Source: Isoetes taiwanensis (lineage: Eukaryota > Streptophyta > Lycopodiopsida > Isoetales > Isoetaceae). Taken from it: a stretch of 64,000 nucleotides of DNA. A program made the position numbers and the translations under genes. Each line of letters begins with the position of its first letter. Positions within the stretch are counted from its first letter, which is position 1. The stretch covers positions 184,001 through 248,000 of the forward strand of contig JAJEKV010000105.1 in NCBI GenBank assembly GCA_021234155.1, written 5' to 3'. Of this stretch, positions 10,693 through 21,412 are shown one piece after another. Under the pieces are notes generated by a model. It did not search any database. It was not told where the DNA came from and worked only from the letters and a program-made list of their open reading frames with translations.

Positions 10693-13490
10693 ATGCCCTC
10701 CGTGATGGACACCAATTGGCTAAGAGCCGTGGCCAAGAAAAAGAGTGTGAAGCCTATTGCTACTTTGGGAGAGACATCAGCACCAAAAGAGGTTGTTCAA
10801 GAACCACAATCCACGATAAACCCCTCCGGTATTGTTAACCCTACTCTTCCTCTTGCTATGAAGGCCCCAGATAGCACTACATCTGGTGGATTTATTCCAA
10901 AAAAGCTCCCTCCTTTCAAAATTAGCCTCAGGAATCTGACACCTACTGAAGATAGCCCGCAGCCCAGCAGTTCTCAAACCCCCCCCTCAGTTACGGATGC
11001 CTCCTCTAGACTAGCATTGACATGGCACCACGCACCTGCCATTCCAGTCGAGTTGAAGTTCAATCCCGAAGAGGAACGCAAGATGGCAGAGCAAACCACT
11101 CAGAAGCTTGAACAGTTCAAAAGGTTCTACCCCTTAGGGGTTAATTGGTTTACAAAGATTTCTATTTTTTATTGTGAACCTGCACCAGCAAACTTGACAC
11201 ACAGAATGCGATCAAATGACCATGTTCAAACTCTGGTTAAAAGCTTCAAGACATACCCGACAGAGGTCCTCACCCCTGCTGACGTCGTTCCGTTTGACCC
11301 TATTACCAAGTAACTAATTCTTTATCTTTTGGACACTCGTTATGTAGATTTGACCTGACGGTTGTCTATCTTTCAGGAGGAGGGTGACATGGAGCAATCC
11401 AGAAGATTTGAAGGGCAAGAAATTTTATATTATTTCTGGCAACCACAGTATTTGCGCTGCACAACTCCTTTGTTCGGTCGTCGGCGAGTTCGAGCAGCAA
11501 CGAGAATTTGCCAAAGTATATGCTAGAAGAAGATCGAGGGTGCTCAACGGAAATCTTACAGACAAGGAATATATAGAGTTGAGTATTCAATGCAACGAAG
11601 TAATTGCAAACACCGTGTACAGAGAGCCACTGATTGAAAAAGCGCAACAACCGTCATCGGACAAGGCTTATGGTTGCCCTCCACAAGGACCTATAGGGAC
11701 AGCTAAAACTTCAGCTTGGAAGGTATTTATTTGTTTTCTACTCGCCAAGTTCGCGGCCGCGATCTTGATGACCTTGAAATTGCTTCTGCAGGATTTCCAT
11801 GAAATTGCAACGACCACCTTGAAAGTGCAGGAGCTTAAGGATGAAAAACAATTCATTTTTATGGATGAGAAGGTTTTCAAGAAGTTAATGGAAGTTGCCG
11901 GTATGTGGGTGAGTCGTAAACTAAGTGACGACCATGGTGACTTTCCAGACAAGCCATCGAAAGACTTCTTTAACAAGACCTGGCTCCGGTTGCTACGAGG
12001 TATGTCGAATGCAGAGGTGTCACAGCTGCTCGATGAGATTATAGAAGGCAAGACCTATTTAAAGGTGCAGCCAGGTTATAGCGGGAGATTTGATTGCAAA
12101 CAACGGGCAACTGACATCAGAACCCTCACTTTTATGACTTTTATAGAAATTTTATCTTATGCCACTAATTTGCTGCAAAAGGATTTCTATAGCTGGGACG
12201 AATTGCTTCAGGCTTTTCCTGATTTGACTGAACAGAGAATACTGGATATATCAGATACTGATACAGAATACGTGAAGGCTAACTATAACAAGGATCATAC
12301 ACTTGGTAACCTACCTGTAGCCTTTCTGGAGCCAGTCAGGAATATTCTAAAGCCAGAGGAGGCTAGAAAAAGAAAGGAAAAGAGAAATATTGTCATAGCA
12401 GTGACAAAGGATGGCATCCCTACTTCCTCCCAAGTGTCAGAGAATGCGACATTGATATTTATTGACATCCGAGGGATAAACAAGGTATGGGATTGCAAGA
12501 AATACACAGATCTATTTACAAGGATAGCTACCATGACGAATGCCAAAGTTTATCACTTGGTCATTATCATCATTTCGATGAATTTGCCCAATTGCTTGTC
12601 AAATGGGAAATTCAAATTGCGGTGGCTACCTATCTTTAGGTTCCTATGAAGAAATGGGATGGGAGAGCAAGCGAAGGGTGAAAGAACATCGAGTACTTTA
12701 TTAGTCATATGTGCATTAACGGGGAGTGATGTTCGTGGTAGCACCCGCGGCAATGCAACGAGTTGGAGCTTCACCTATCTCCCACGGCAAGGCTCCTAAG
12801 TCAACACCATTGCCTCCAATGCCGCTAACAGGTAATGAGGATGCCGACGAGAAGATAAAAAAGAAATATCAGACTCTTTTTACAGGCAAACCAAGATTCA
12901 AATGGGCGGCAATGGAAGGAGATCTTGTATTGAAATGCCCGTTTGAAAACCTCCTATGCCTACTATATTGTTGAGCGGTGGTGTCGTGATGGTTGCATTC
13001 TGGATTTAACCGGCTGGGACGGCTTCTCGTGTTGCTCTTATGCAAGGCAAAAAGCGTGGCTTTTCGAAAGTTCGAGGGTAAAGTGTCTTTGTTTCTCGAG
13101 GGCGTTCTTTGAAACGCTTGATAAAATGGCCAATCCAAGTGCCGATGGGTTTGAGGAAGAGCCGAAAGCAGAGAATGTTGAGCCTGATCCAGCTCAACCC
13201 GACATCAGTATCACCCAAAACACGGATCTATCAAAGTTGGATTCCATTTTGGAAAACCTCGATGCTAAGTCCTACGAAGAGAGAATGCAAGAAACAAAGC
13301 GCTTGCTTGAAGAGACGGAAAAAGGTATAGAAGCCCTGGAGCCCACTTTTCAAAAATTGAGTGCACTTAATGAGAAGCTTGATGGGTACATGCCTTTCTT
13401 GACAGGCGAACATAAGTTTGAATATCGTGGGCGAGAACACATGGAAAGCAGAACCACCGCACATGGAAGCGCACTAACGGCACATGGAGA
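10693..13490 (+). pseudogene. ParB-like domain gene with possible DNA-methyltransferase region (degraded)
   Basis: A spliced model starts at ATG 10,693. Exon 1 ends at 11,309, exon 2 is 11,377-11,722 and exon 3 starts at 11,792. Both introns are GT-AG and keep the frame. Exons 1-2 give PVELKFNPEEE, NLTHRMRSNDHVQTLVKSF and FYIISGNHSICAAQLL, resembling a ParB/sulfiredoxin-type fold, in which a basic strand and helix are followed by a G-(x)-H-R/S-x-x-A loop. Exon 3 contains TLIFIDIRGINKVWD (about 12,449-12,493). Further on, in another frame, are ERWCRDGCILDL (about 12,970-13,005) and AWLFESSRVKC (about 13,051-13,083). IDxxxGINKxWD, GCxLDLxxGxxxF and xxFExxRxxC would match the DPPY and LDPFxGSGT motifs of N4/N6 DNA methylases if a few bases were lost. 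After about 12,560 several frameshifts break the gene. The tail (13,125-13,490) is acidic and coiled-coil-like. The ParB-like call is moderate and the methylase call tentative. Confidence 0.45.
11723..11791 (+). other. 69-bp intron carrying a GCGGCCGCGATC word
   Basis: GT-AG intron between SAWK and DFHEI. Its length is a multiple of three and it has no stop, so it can also be read through. It contains ttcgcggccgcgatcttga, which breaks the AT-rich character of the intron and matches words outside the gene at 8,453, 8,543 and 27,904. Confidence 0.55.
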
Positions 13491-13494
13491 TTGA

Positions 13495-14320
13495 CCAAGA
13501 TGAGGTTCTTGGGACACGAGGGAGCATCGGTACCACGGCAAAGAAGCGAAGCTCTCATCATCCACGCAGAATGCTACGCATCGGAGAAGGAACTTATAGG
13601 CGGGGAGGCGGCGGTGGGACGATGAAGAATGGGAGCACGATTCACATCGGCAGATCGCAAAAGGCCATGGGTGTTGTACTTCCGGAAGGTCGTGTTATTC
13701 AGAGATGGACACAACACAAGCTATGGAATTGGGTAGAGAGCATGTCACCCCATGGCCAATGAAATGGGTGTGATACCCGATCAAGTATCTGAAACACAAT
13801 CAGAATAATTATCTCCTTCAATCATTAATTATGTTGTATATTACTTCCTTCAATGGAAATTTTTGTTTGGGAATTTTGGTTTTGTCTTTACCCATATCTT
13901 TTACCATATGTTTAATGCTAAAATAATGTGACCGCGATCCTCAGTAACAATTATATGGCTTTAAATACTGAATTTTGTGTCATATCCTTGCTCCTCGGTA
14001 CCTTCTTTTAACACAATGCTCTCATATGGTTTTAATAAAGGCACATTATTTTGTCTCCTTTCACCGCGAAACATCGCGTTCGGCGCTTCTTGCGAAAGAA
14101 GTTTTAACACTCCCTCCTACTCGTTCTACTCGCGGTGAACCTTTGCATTAGAAGTAAAAACTATATTTCGAATAACACCGGAAGCATTTGCAGAATTGTG
14201 TGCAAAAACGCCAACTTTTACTCAATTGGTAGTAGTTTTGCACTATATGGCTACCCGCTAACCTATTTCATGCTAAACGAGAATTCCAAATTTCTCTAAT
14301 TAATGAATTCATGCTTTATG
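13495..14320. other. No clear gene
   Basis: An open frame from 13,484 to 13,762 has skewed, glycine-rich composition and no motif I recognise; it may be a decayed continuation of the preceding gene. From 13,780 the sequence is AT-rich. One further CCGCGATCCTC word occurs at 13,932. No promoter or RNA gene is evident. Confidence 0.4.
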
Positions 14321-14329
14321 CTACCTGCG

Positions 14330-14862
14330 CACCCACTTGCCCATGAAAAGACGCAGACTCATTGCCTCCATTCGCACAGGGGCACATCATCTTCAATTGA
14401 GACGAGGCGGATGGATTGGTGACCCACGTTAGGGCGAGCTCGTCAATCGCCGCCAAATGGGAGTCATTGAGGATGAATCTCATACCCTTCAAAGTTGCCC
14501 AGCATATGATCAAATCCCGGACGCTATCCGAAGTTGGTCAGGCCTGGCCAGCCGCTACATGTGACATTGAGCACGGCATCCGATACGGATGCTAGGATCA
14601 TACCTTCAGGAGGTCATGGACATGCGAGATCAGCTATGTCCTCGGGCACGCACTTGACATGTACATACACATTTATTTCATGATGATGTATACTTGTACA
14701 GTTTGACAGCATTCTTATTACTGCCACGGTTTTTCCCTCGAAAACCCCCCGGGCGGGGTTTTTAACCGGACAAGAATAAGTTTTTTCGCGGCTCCTTCAC
14801 GGGTCCCATAGGCGATTGGTCTCGATTGGGCGATAAAAACTATTCTATTCTATTCTATTCTC
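14330..14862 (+). mobile_element. 5'-truncated LINE copy (3' end, TATTC tail)
   Basis: The sequence aligns with the end of copy B (29,695-30,260). The coding relic reads RRLIASIRTGAHHLQ and then GVIEDESHTLQSC, the C-terminal zinc-finger-like region; the first cysteines are lost. It continues through the shared non-coding 3' end: ttcatgatgatgtatacttg near 14,678, the hairpin aaaaccccccgggcggggtttt near 14,740-14,762, ggtcccata, and the terminus gcgataaaaa. A tail of TATTC units (about 14,838-14,862) follows. Coding capacity is lost. Confidence 0.85.
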
Positions 14863-15740
14863 AATCATTCAATAAACAAATTGATAATTGATTGCTTTAT
14901 GAATATTCGCTCTAATCCATCAATGACCTTAAACCCTACATCGTAAACTTGGTTGACATGTCTTGACTGTGAAAGTCAATATCATATTCATAAGGGTGTA
15001 CGATAGTGTATAAAAATAGTATATTATGTATTTCCTTGTAAAATTGTATTGATTTTCATGGTTGGGACATGTTTATTCAATCCCTCTATGGCATGTTGTA
15101 CAATGCATCTCGACCTGTAGTCCGGCCTTCTGCAGCTTAGTGGTTCTCTACATTTTATTTTCTGCTATTTCTTGCGTGATGTTTGAATGGTGACTGGCCA
15201 ATGGTGAAGTAACAAGTGTAGTGTGCTAGATCTTCAAGTGTGAGAACGTGCTCTAATTTCAAGCCATAATCTTATTCGAACTTAATCCACCCATTGCATA
15301 TATGTAAGGCGTAACTCCGGTACACATAACTGGCATCAATTATACGTACTAGAGTTATGTCTCTATACAAGCAACAGGTGGCTTAAGGCCTAAATTGGGT
15401 GCAGTTTGAACATTTGATTATACTCTTTTTTATTAACTTTCTCAGAAATTGAAGCCTAGTTACTTATTAGGATTTGTCGCTGCATAGAACTTCAGAACCA
15501 AAAGGTTGATTGAATAGTCAATGAAACCTGGACCTCTATTTTCTTTTAGCTATATGGTAATACTGTATTGGCTCTAGCGTTTTCAATTTGTATCTCAGTG
15601 GAGCATGATACTATGCTTTGGTGAAGCTTTACAGAAGAACTCCATTTAAATAAAAGAGGATTAATTTTTTGTTTAAACTCCATTATTCTATTAGCTCGAG
15701 TTAATTCCAATCTGAAATTTAAATGATACTAAACTCATAT
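14863..15740. other. No gene seen
   Basis: AT-rich sequence with no frame, motif or repeat that I can support. Confidence 0.5.
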
Positions 15741-17150
15741 TGTGTGCGAGACAACTTACTCTTTTGCTTCTTGTGCTGGAGCCTTTTCTTCCTTTCTGAA
15801 GGTTCTAGCTTCTTCTTCATGTTCGATAGGTGAAGGACAAATGTCAGATTGTTCAGGAACTATAGAAGAATTATGTAATGCAGGTTCCTTTTCATTTCTT
15901 GCCCAAGATTTGCCTCTTGTTTTGCCACGAACTTCTTCAACTTCTCCTGAGTTTTAGGATCCATTTTCGATGGAGTTTTCGCTTGATCAGGCCATTGTCA
16001 CTTTTCTCATAGTCAAAATCTATCTCATCAGAGAATCTCGTCCGAAGTCTCATCTTTTGCGTCTTCCTCCTCCTTTTCTGATTCCTTCTTTGCACTGTTT
16101 TTTTTCTGTTATGCTCTCTCCTAGTGTTCTTTGCAAACAATGTATGTTGGATCATGCTTCTTTACGTGCGGATAATATACTAAGAATTCTTTTTGTTGCT
16201 CAGTTGGCCTCCCAGCTTTAAATCTTTTTTCCATTCTTTAAAGCTTCACGCCCTATCCCCCCATGGATGAAGTAATTATAGATTAAGCCTCCTTTGGGTA
16301 CCAATGTATCCATGGCGTAACAGATCAAGTTCGAGCTAAATTGTACTTATTGACTGCACTACCCTTTGGGCCAATCTGCTTATATTTTAATTTTTTTTCA
16401 CAACCCTCCTCAGGCATGTTGGTTGTAAGTTCATCATTGATGTGGTAGTTATCCAAGCTTTCCTTTTCTGTAAATTTGCATATGGGTTCAGGAAGCTTTT
16501 GGAAACCACACTTGTGTGCTTCATAGAATGCATCCGCCACTTTATTCATGATTACAAAAGTGATCATTGGAATGCCATTATTGACATAACTTTTTTTATT
16601 AGGCATCCCATCTATCAGCACCATGTCTCACATTTATATGGGCCTCTACTTGAGTGGTAGCCTGAAGGATCTTTGGATATTCAACAACAGGATTAGACAA
16701 GAAAACTATTGTCATGTACTCTTTAGTGGTCGGTGTGATACAATTGGATAGCATGGAAATATATTAGTCTATTTCCTAGTGGTATGTTTGACAGTCCACT
16801 ACAAACAAGAAAGCTGCCTTTGGAATACTTTCAGTGGCACCCCTGACATGACTTCACCATGTAGGTTTCGGAGACAGTGTCTGGAATATCCAAGTCTCTA
16901 CTATCTTTGCGCTTTAGCTTTATAAGGACTCTATTAGGTATATGGTTTAGTTTTTTCTTGTTTCTGGATTGGTATGCTGCAATAAATCCACGGGCCCACT
17001 TTCAATATCTGAGCAGATCTTCGTCATTTATGTGCATCATGTCTAAGATCCCCAGCTCAGATAAGTTTGTTATTTCTGACATCTCGAAGAGTTCCTTCGA
17101 GATGGCCTCCCTCATAACTCAAAGTTTCTTCATAGACTAGCAGGCTTCTA
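15740..17150 (-). pseudogene. Degraded coding remnant of unknown family
   Basis: Read right to left, broken frames give a protein-like series: ELFEMSEITNLSELGILDMM and FIAAYQSRNKKKLNHIPNRV (17,105-16,930), GMPNKKSYVNNGIPMITFVI and FQKLPEPICKFTEKESLDNY (16,615-16,440), QIGPKGSAVNKYNL (about 16,370), KAGRPTEQQKEFLVYYPHVK (about 16,230-16,160), an acidic run with DEIDFDYEKSDNG (about 16,020), and KLKKFVAKQEANLGQEM (about 15,950-15,890). Frames change between blocks and several stops interrupt them. I do not recognise the family. The lysine/acid-rich C-terminal half suggests a nuclear or transposon-encoded protein, which is inference only. Confidence 0.45.
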
Positions 17151-17531
17151 GTAAGGACTTGACATCTTTGATCTTTGCCACTTTTATTACAAAGACATGG
17201 CCATAACAGGCTGGATCACCTTAAGTGTATTTTTTTTCTCTTGATATATTCGACAATTTTTTGCCAAACTTTTTTTCACGTAGAAAATGCATATTTTTGT
17301 AAGAAAAAGGAGGGGTTTAATACGTTTTATACTTTTTGTGTTTTTTACGTATAAAACTTCGACCCTATCCTTGATTTTAGTAACTCGTGCTCTCTTCACA
17401 GTTGCACACATAAGTTTTAAGTTGGACGTATGAAATAACGAACATAGCCTTAAGATCTCAGATACCTTTCGTGTGTAGCGCAAGACTTATCATATCACTT
17501 CAAAATATAGCTAAGATTGTTTCTGTATTAA

Positions 17532-17645
17532 GTCTCGCGCGAAGCGTGAGAAGACATCCCCACTATGTTATAATGTTTCTAAAACAATGGAGATGTCTTC
17601 TTGTGCCCTTCTTAAAACATTATAAAACAATGGGGATGCCATCCT
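17532..17645. repeat. Inverted repeats, two overlapping hairpins
   Basis: A short hairpin (tctcgcgc-gaa-gcgtgaga, 17,532-17,550) adjoins a longer one. The arm agaagacatccccactatg (from 17,549) is complementary to two downstream arms, aacaatggagatgtcttct (about 17,583-17,601) and the segment 17,616-17,645. The arms are imperfect. This could be a decayed fold-back element. Confidence 0.5.
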
Positions 17646-18255
17646 CTAAGTTGTTGGTTGTGTCATCTCCTCTTGCTCTTTTTGGCTAGCAAAAAAGTTT
17701 GAGAATGTCGAGGAAAGAAAAGATCGGACCTTAAGTTTTATATGCACAAAATTTGATAAGAATGCACTTGAATCTAATTGCCAAACTGAATCACCATATT
17801 TCAGAGGATATCTAGATATCTTGCATCAGGCTTTAGGGAGGAGTTTGGCAATTGGGCGTGTCCTATTTCTAGCTAACTTCAAGTTGACTATATAAGACTC
17901 CTCGACAATGCAACACCCATTTAGGTTCAGATATATGATGCATTGGTTTATGGGTTGAGTTTTTATGTGTAATTTGAGAGCGCAAAAGTTTTCATGAAGT
18001 AGTGGCAGCTTCTTTTCTTACTTTGATTCATTTCTACCATTTTGTGTCTTGATAAGAGGGTATTGGATTTGGTAAATTGGCACTCTGCTCCTATATTATT
18101 CCTTTTGTGAAGGAGGAGAGGCAAGAGAGCTTAATTAGAACTGATCTTTCAATTGTATTTACAGAAATATTTCTTGTTATGAGCCCTGTAGGATCCCCAT
18201 GTAATAACTTTTTTTTTCCATATCTAATTGTTTAAAATTGCAGCTCCGTTTTTTC

Positions 18256-18344
18256 AAAAAATATAATAAAACAAGTATCAAAAGTTATGAGAAAGAGCAA
18301 AAAAAATATAATAAAACAAGTATCAAAAGTTATGAGAAAGAGCA
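18256..18344. repeat. 45-bp tandem duplication
   Basis: Two adjacent, nearly identical copies beginning with aaaaaatataataaaacaag and containing gtatcaaaagttatgagaaa, with a period of 45 bp. The surrounding 17,650-19,270 is AT-rich and holds no gene I can support. Confidence 0.8.
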
Positions 18345-19270
18345 TAGGATTAGCACTTTCAATTCGTGCATCTATTTATATTCGTGAATCTATAATGATT
18401 GATGTGCTTGCATGCCGAATCCCTCAAACACTTGCTGTTTTTTTAAGCGTGTTAATCTTTATGTCATGTTGGGCTGAGCGTAACTTGCAAAAGAAGCCCT
18501 GAAAGAGTCTGAGTTGGTCTCCTAGTCTTCAAGTCTTGTGTGTAAGCATCTCGATCGAAGAACTTGGGGATACATCCCCCTCCCTACTTAGGTAACTATA
18601 CGATTACACAAGAAAAAGTGCTGATCTTATGACGACTTTGCCCTCTCATTACATACATGCGACGTTCAAAGATTCAATCTTATATGTTCATAGAATTTGT
18701 ACAACAACAACAACAACAAAAAGAATTCATTGACCAATTGTTTTGATTTTGTTCCAGCAAAGACAGGGCACAGACGGAAGAGCTTCGATAAAGTCATTAT
18801 CCAGAGCACAGCCACTGGCGGCATCTACATTTTGCTTCACCAACGGGCTTGAAGTTACAATGCTGCTGGTATGTCAATTGAATGATGAAGGTCAGAAAAC
18901 AATGGCGCAACAATTTCAATTAGAAAATAAACAATCTGTCAGATGACTTCAGCATCCTCAAGAACCCCACATTTGTTGTGCATTTCTGACCAAGCAACTC
19001 ATGTATATACAATATGAACAATCTTCCATTCAAAGTGCACTTAGAAGACTGCTTATATGTTCTGATAAGCAATATGATAGCATTCCAGCTTTTACATCAT
19101 GCTTTAGCAGGCCATAATGGTGTCAACATATTTGGCAGCTGTATTCTGTTACAAGCAATAAGGCCACTGCCACTGTCCATCCTTTTCTATTTGATTAGTG
19201 GGCCATGAAGAAAAACATATACCTGAGCTTGATTCTGAGACAGACATAGTTCACAAAAATAGTTAGCATC

Positions 19271-21043
19271 TCAGTCCATATTATTAATCCAGTTATGCAA
19301 ACCATTATTATAAGTGACTTTTCTTATCCGTGCTGTTTCTGCCCACATGCCCGCTGCAGCATAGATGTTTGATAGCAATAAATAAGGTGCATCATCATTT
19401 GGGTCCAAGGCAAAAACACATTGTGAAGTTTGTATCCCTCTCTTTACATCACCATAAATTTTGCATGCTCCAAGTAGACTTGTCCATAATGTGGCCGTAC
19501 TTTCCAATGTCATGGCATTCAGCAGATCCTCTGCCTCCACCAGCCATCCAACTCGGCCAAGGAGATCAATTATACAAGTATAATGGTCAGCAGTTACCGT
19601 GACAAAATGATCGCGTATAGTAGTGAAGCAATGAATGCCTTCATCAATAAGACCGGCACGGCTACATGCTGAAAGCAGAATGATGAACAGAACTTGATCT
19701 GGCAGGTGACCTTCAGTGTGAAGATATTTTGATATTTGATATGCCTCTCTCCCATGTCCGTGCTGAGCATATGCTGCAAGAATAGCAGTCCAAGAAACAA
19801 GATTACGTTCAGGCATGTTATCAAAGACATATTGGGCATCTTCCAGACTTCCACACTTGCCATACATATCTATAAGGGAACTTCCAACAACAACATCAGG
19901 CTCAAACCCGCTACCTATGATGCAAATATGCATCCATTTGCCTTCAGCTAGGGTTGCTTCACAAGCGCAGGCGGCTAAAATGGATGGAAAAGTGACTTCA
20001 TCTGGTTTTACACCTTCTAGCAACATTTGTTGGAAAAGTGTAAAAGTCTCCCTTCCATTCCCTTGTTGTGCATATGCTGACAGCATTATGGTCCATGAGA
20101 CAATATTTCTATGAGACAGAATGCCAAATGTAGTGCATGCATCCTTGAGGCTAACACACTTTCCATACATATCAATCAGAGCACTCCCTAAGGTGGCATC
20201 TAATTCGAATCCACAACAGATAACCTTGGCATGCAGCCATTTGCCAATGGTCAATGCTGCCTGATTGCTGCAAACATCTAGTATGCAGATAAATGTAACC
20301 TTATTTGGATTCATAACATCCACATACAACTGTCTATAAAAGTCTAGTGCTGCTTCTATACATCCTTGCTGTGCATAAGCTGTAATTATACTGTTCCAAG
20401 ACACAATATTCTTCAGGGGCATTCTATTAAATAAAATCAGAGCATCTGGCAAACTCCCCTGTATGCCATATGCTGCAATCAGAGCATTCCACGAGATTAC
20501 ATCTTGCATAGGCATTCTCTTAAACATTTCTTTTGCCTCTTCCATTCTTCCAACATGAGCATAAGCTGTGATCATCTCATTCCATGACACCACATCCCGG
20601 TTTGGCATTTCATCGAAAATTTTTTGTGCATCTTCCACCTTGTTTGAACTCACAAGGGAAGCCATAATGATATTCCAAGAGTAGACATTAGGCATATCCA
20701 TTCTGTCAAATACCTGCCAGGCATTCTCAAACGCCCCACATTTACCATACATTTCTATAACAAGATTACTTAAAAATCCATTCTGCCCATGCCCAAACTT
20801 AAGAATCCGTGCATGAACCCACTTACCTCCTGATAAAGCTTGGGCATTGCCATGGCTCCGTATTAATAAATCCAATCTGGTAACATTCCTGGGTTTTCCA
20901 TATTGATCACTATCTTCTTCTTTGGCATATTCCATCCAGAATGATGGAAGATGGATCTGAATCCATGCAAGATATGAATGAGGAATAGAACTCAGCAACT
21001 GGCCTTTGTACTTTCCAAAAGGAATCCTGGGGGATGAAGGCAT
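19271..21043 (-). CDS. PLS-class pentatricopeptide repeat (PPR) protein with DUF3820-like N terminus
   Basis: A single exon of 590 codons from ATG at 21,041-21,043. The same frame is open a little further upstream, but with no ATG and a TAG at the edge, so this ATG is the best start. Residues 1-40 contain PFGKYKGQLLSSIPHSYLAW, a DUF3820-like signature unusual for a PPR protein. From about residue 55 come roughly a dozen P, L and S repeats (DVVSWNEMITAYAHVGRMEE; SALIDMYGKC; NLVSWTAILAAYAQHGHGRE). The C-terminal E-type region (TLWTSLLGACKIYGDVK; PYLLLSNIYAAAGMWAETAR) ends shortly after RIRKV, so the E+ and DYW parts are missing. PLS-class PPR proteins bind organellar RNA and often specify C-to-U editing sites; without a DYW deaminase this one would need a partner. 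No clear targeting peptide is visible; an upstream exon is possible. The frame is intact, suggesting a living gene. Confidence 0.93.
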   Translation of the reverse strand: MPSSPRIPFGKYKGQLLSSIPHSYLAWIQIHLPSFWMEYAKEEDSDQYGKPRNVTRLDLLIRSHGNAQALSGGKWVHARILKFGHGQNGFLSNLVIEMYGKCGAFENAWQVFDRMDMPNVYSWNIIMASLVSSNKVEDAQKIFDEMPNRDVVSWNEMITAYAHVGRMEEAKEMFKRMPMQDVISWNALIAAYGIQGSLPDALILFNRMPLKNIVSWNSIITAYAQQGCIEAALDFYRQLYVDVMNPNKVTFICILDVCSNQAALTIGKWLHAKVICCGFELDATLGSALIDMYGKCVSLKDACTTFGILSHRNIVSWTIMLSAYAQQGNGRETFTLFQQMLLEGVKPDEVTFPSILAACACEATLAEGKWMHICIIGSGFEPDVVVGSSLIDMYGKCGSLEDAQYVFDNMPERNLVSWTAILAAYAQHGHGREAYQISKYLHTEGHLPDQVLFIILLSACSRAGLIDEGIHCFTTIRDHFVTVTADHYTCIIDLLGRVGWLVEAEDLLNAMTLESTATLWTSLLGACKIYGDVKRGIQTSQCVFALDPNDDAPYLLLSNIYAAAGMWAETARIRKVTYNNGLHNWINNMD

Positions 21044-21412
21044 CAGCTTACATGATTTCAGCCACCGTCTCCACTGTAATGGCACGACATGACCATTGTG
21101 ATGACCCAATGGAGGACGCTAACCATCCCTAAAGCCATTTCAAATCTGCTGAACAAATGCACAAAGGTTGCTACTCGGGGCACACTTAAAGGGGAAAATC
21201 GATCTAGCGGTTTTATTCTTCACGGCTTTATTCATCTCTATACCGCTTTATTCATCTCCCTGCTGCAATCAGGGTTCTTTTGCTTCATCTAATCCGATAG
21301 AGATTCTGCTGCGGCTATTGCAAATCCAGCCTGCAGTCTAATGTTTCAGTTCCTCCAACTCGAAATTTGTACATCGTCGCTACCTGAAAATTTTTCGAAG
21401 GCTTATTCTTTG
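21044..21412. other. Upstream region of the PPR gene
   Basis: Probably the 5' region of the minus-strand PPR gene. A short duplicated phrase (ctttattcatctc) occurs near 21,227-21,258. No convincing TATA box or further gene is visible. Confidence 0.35.
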
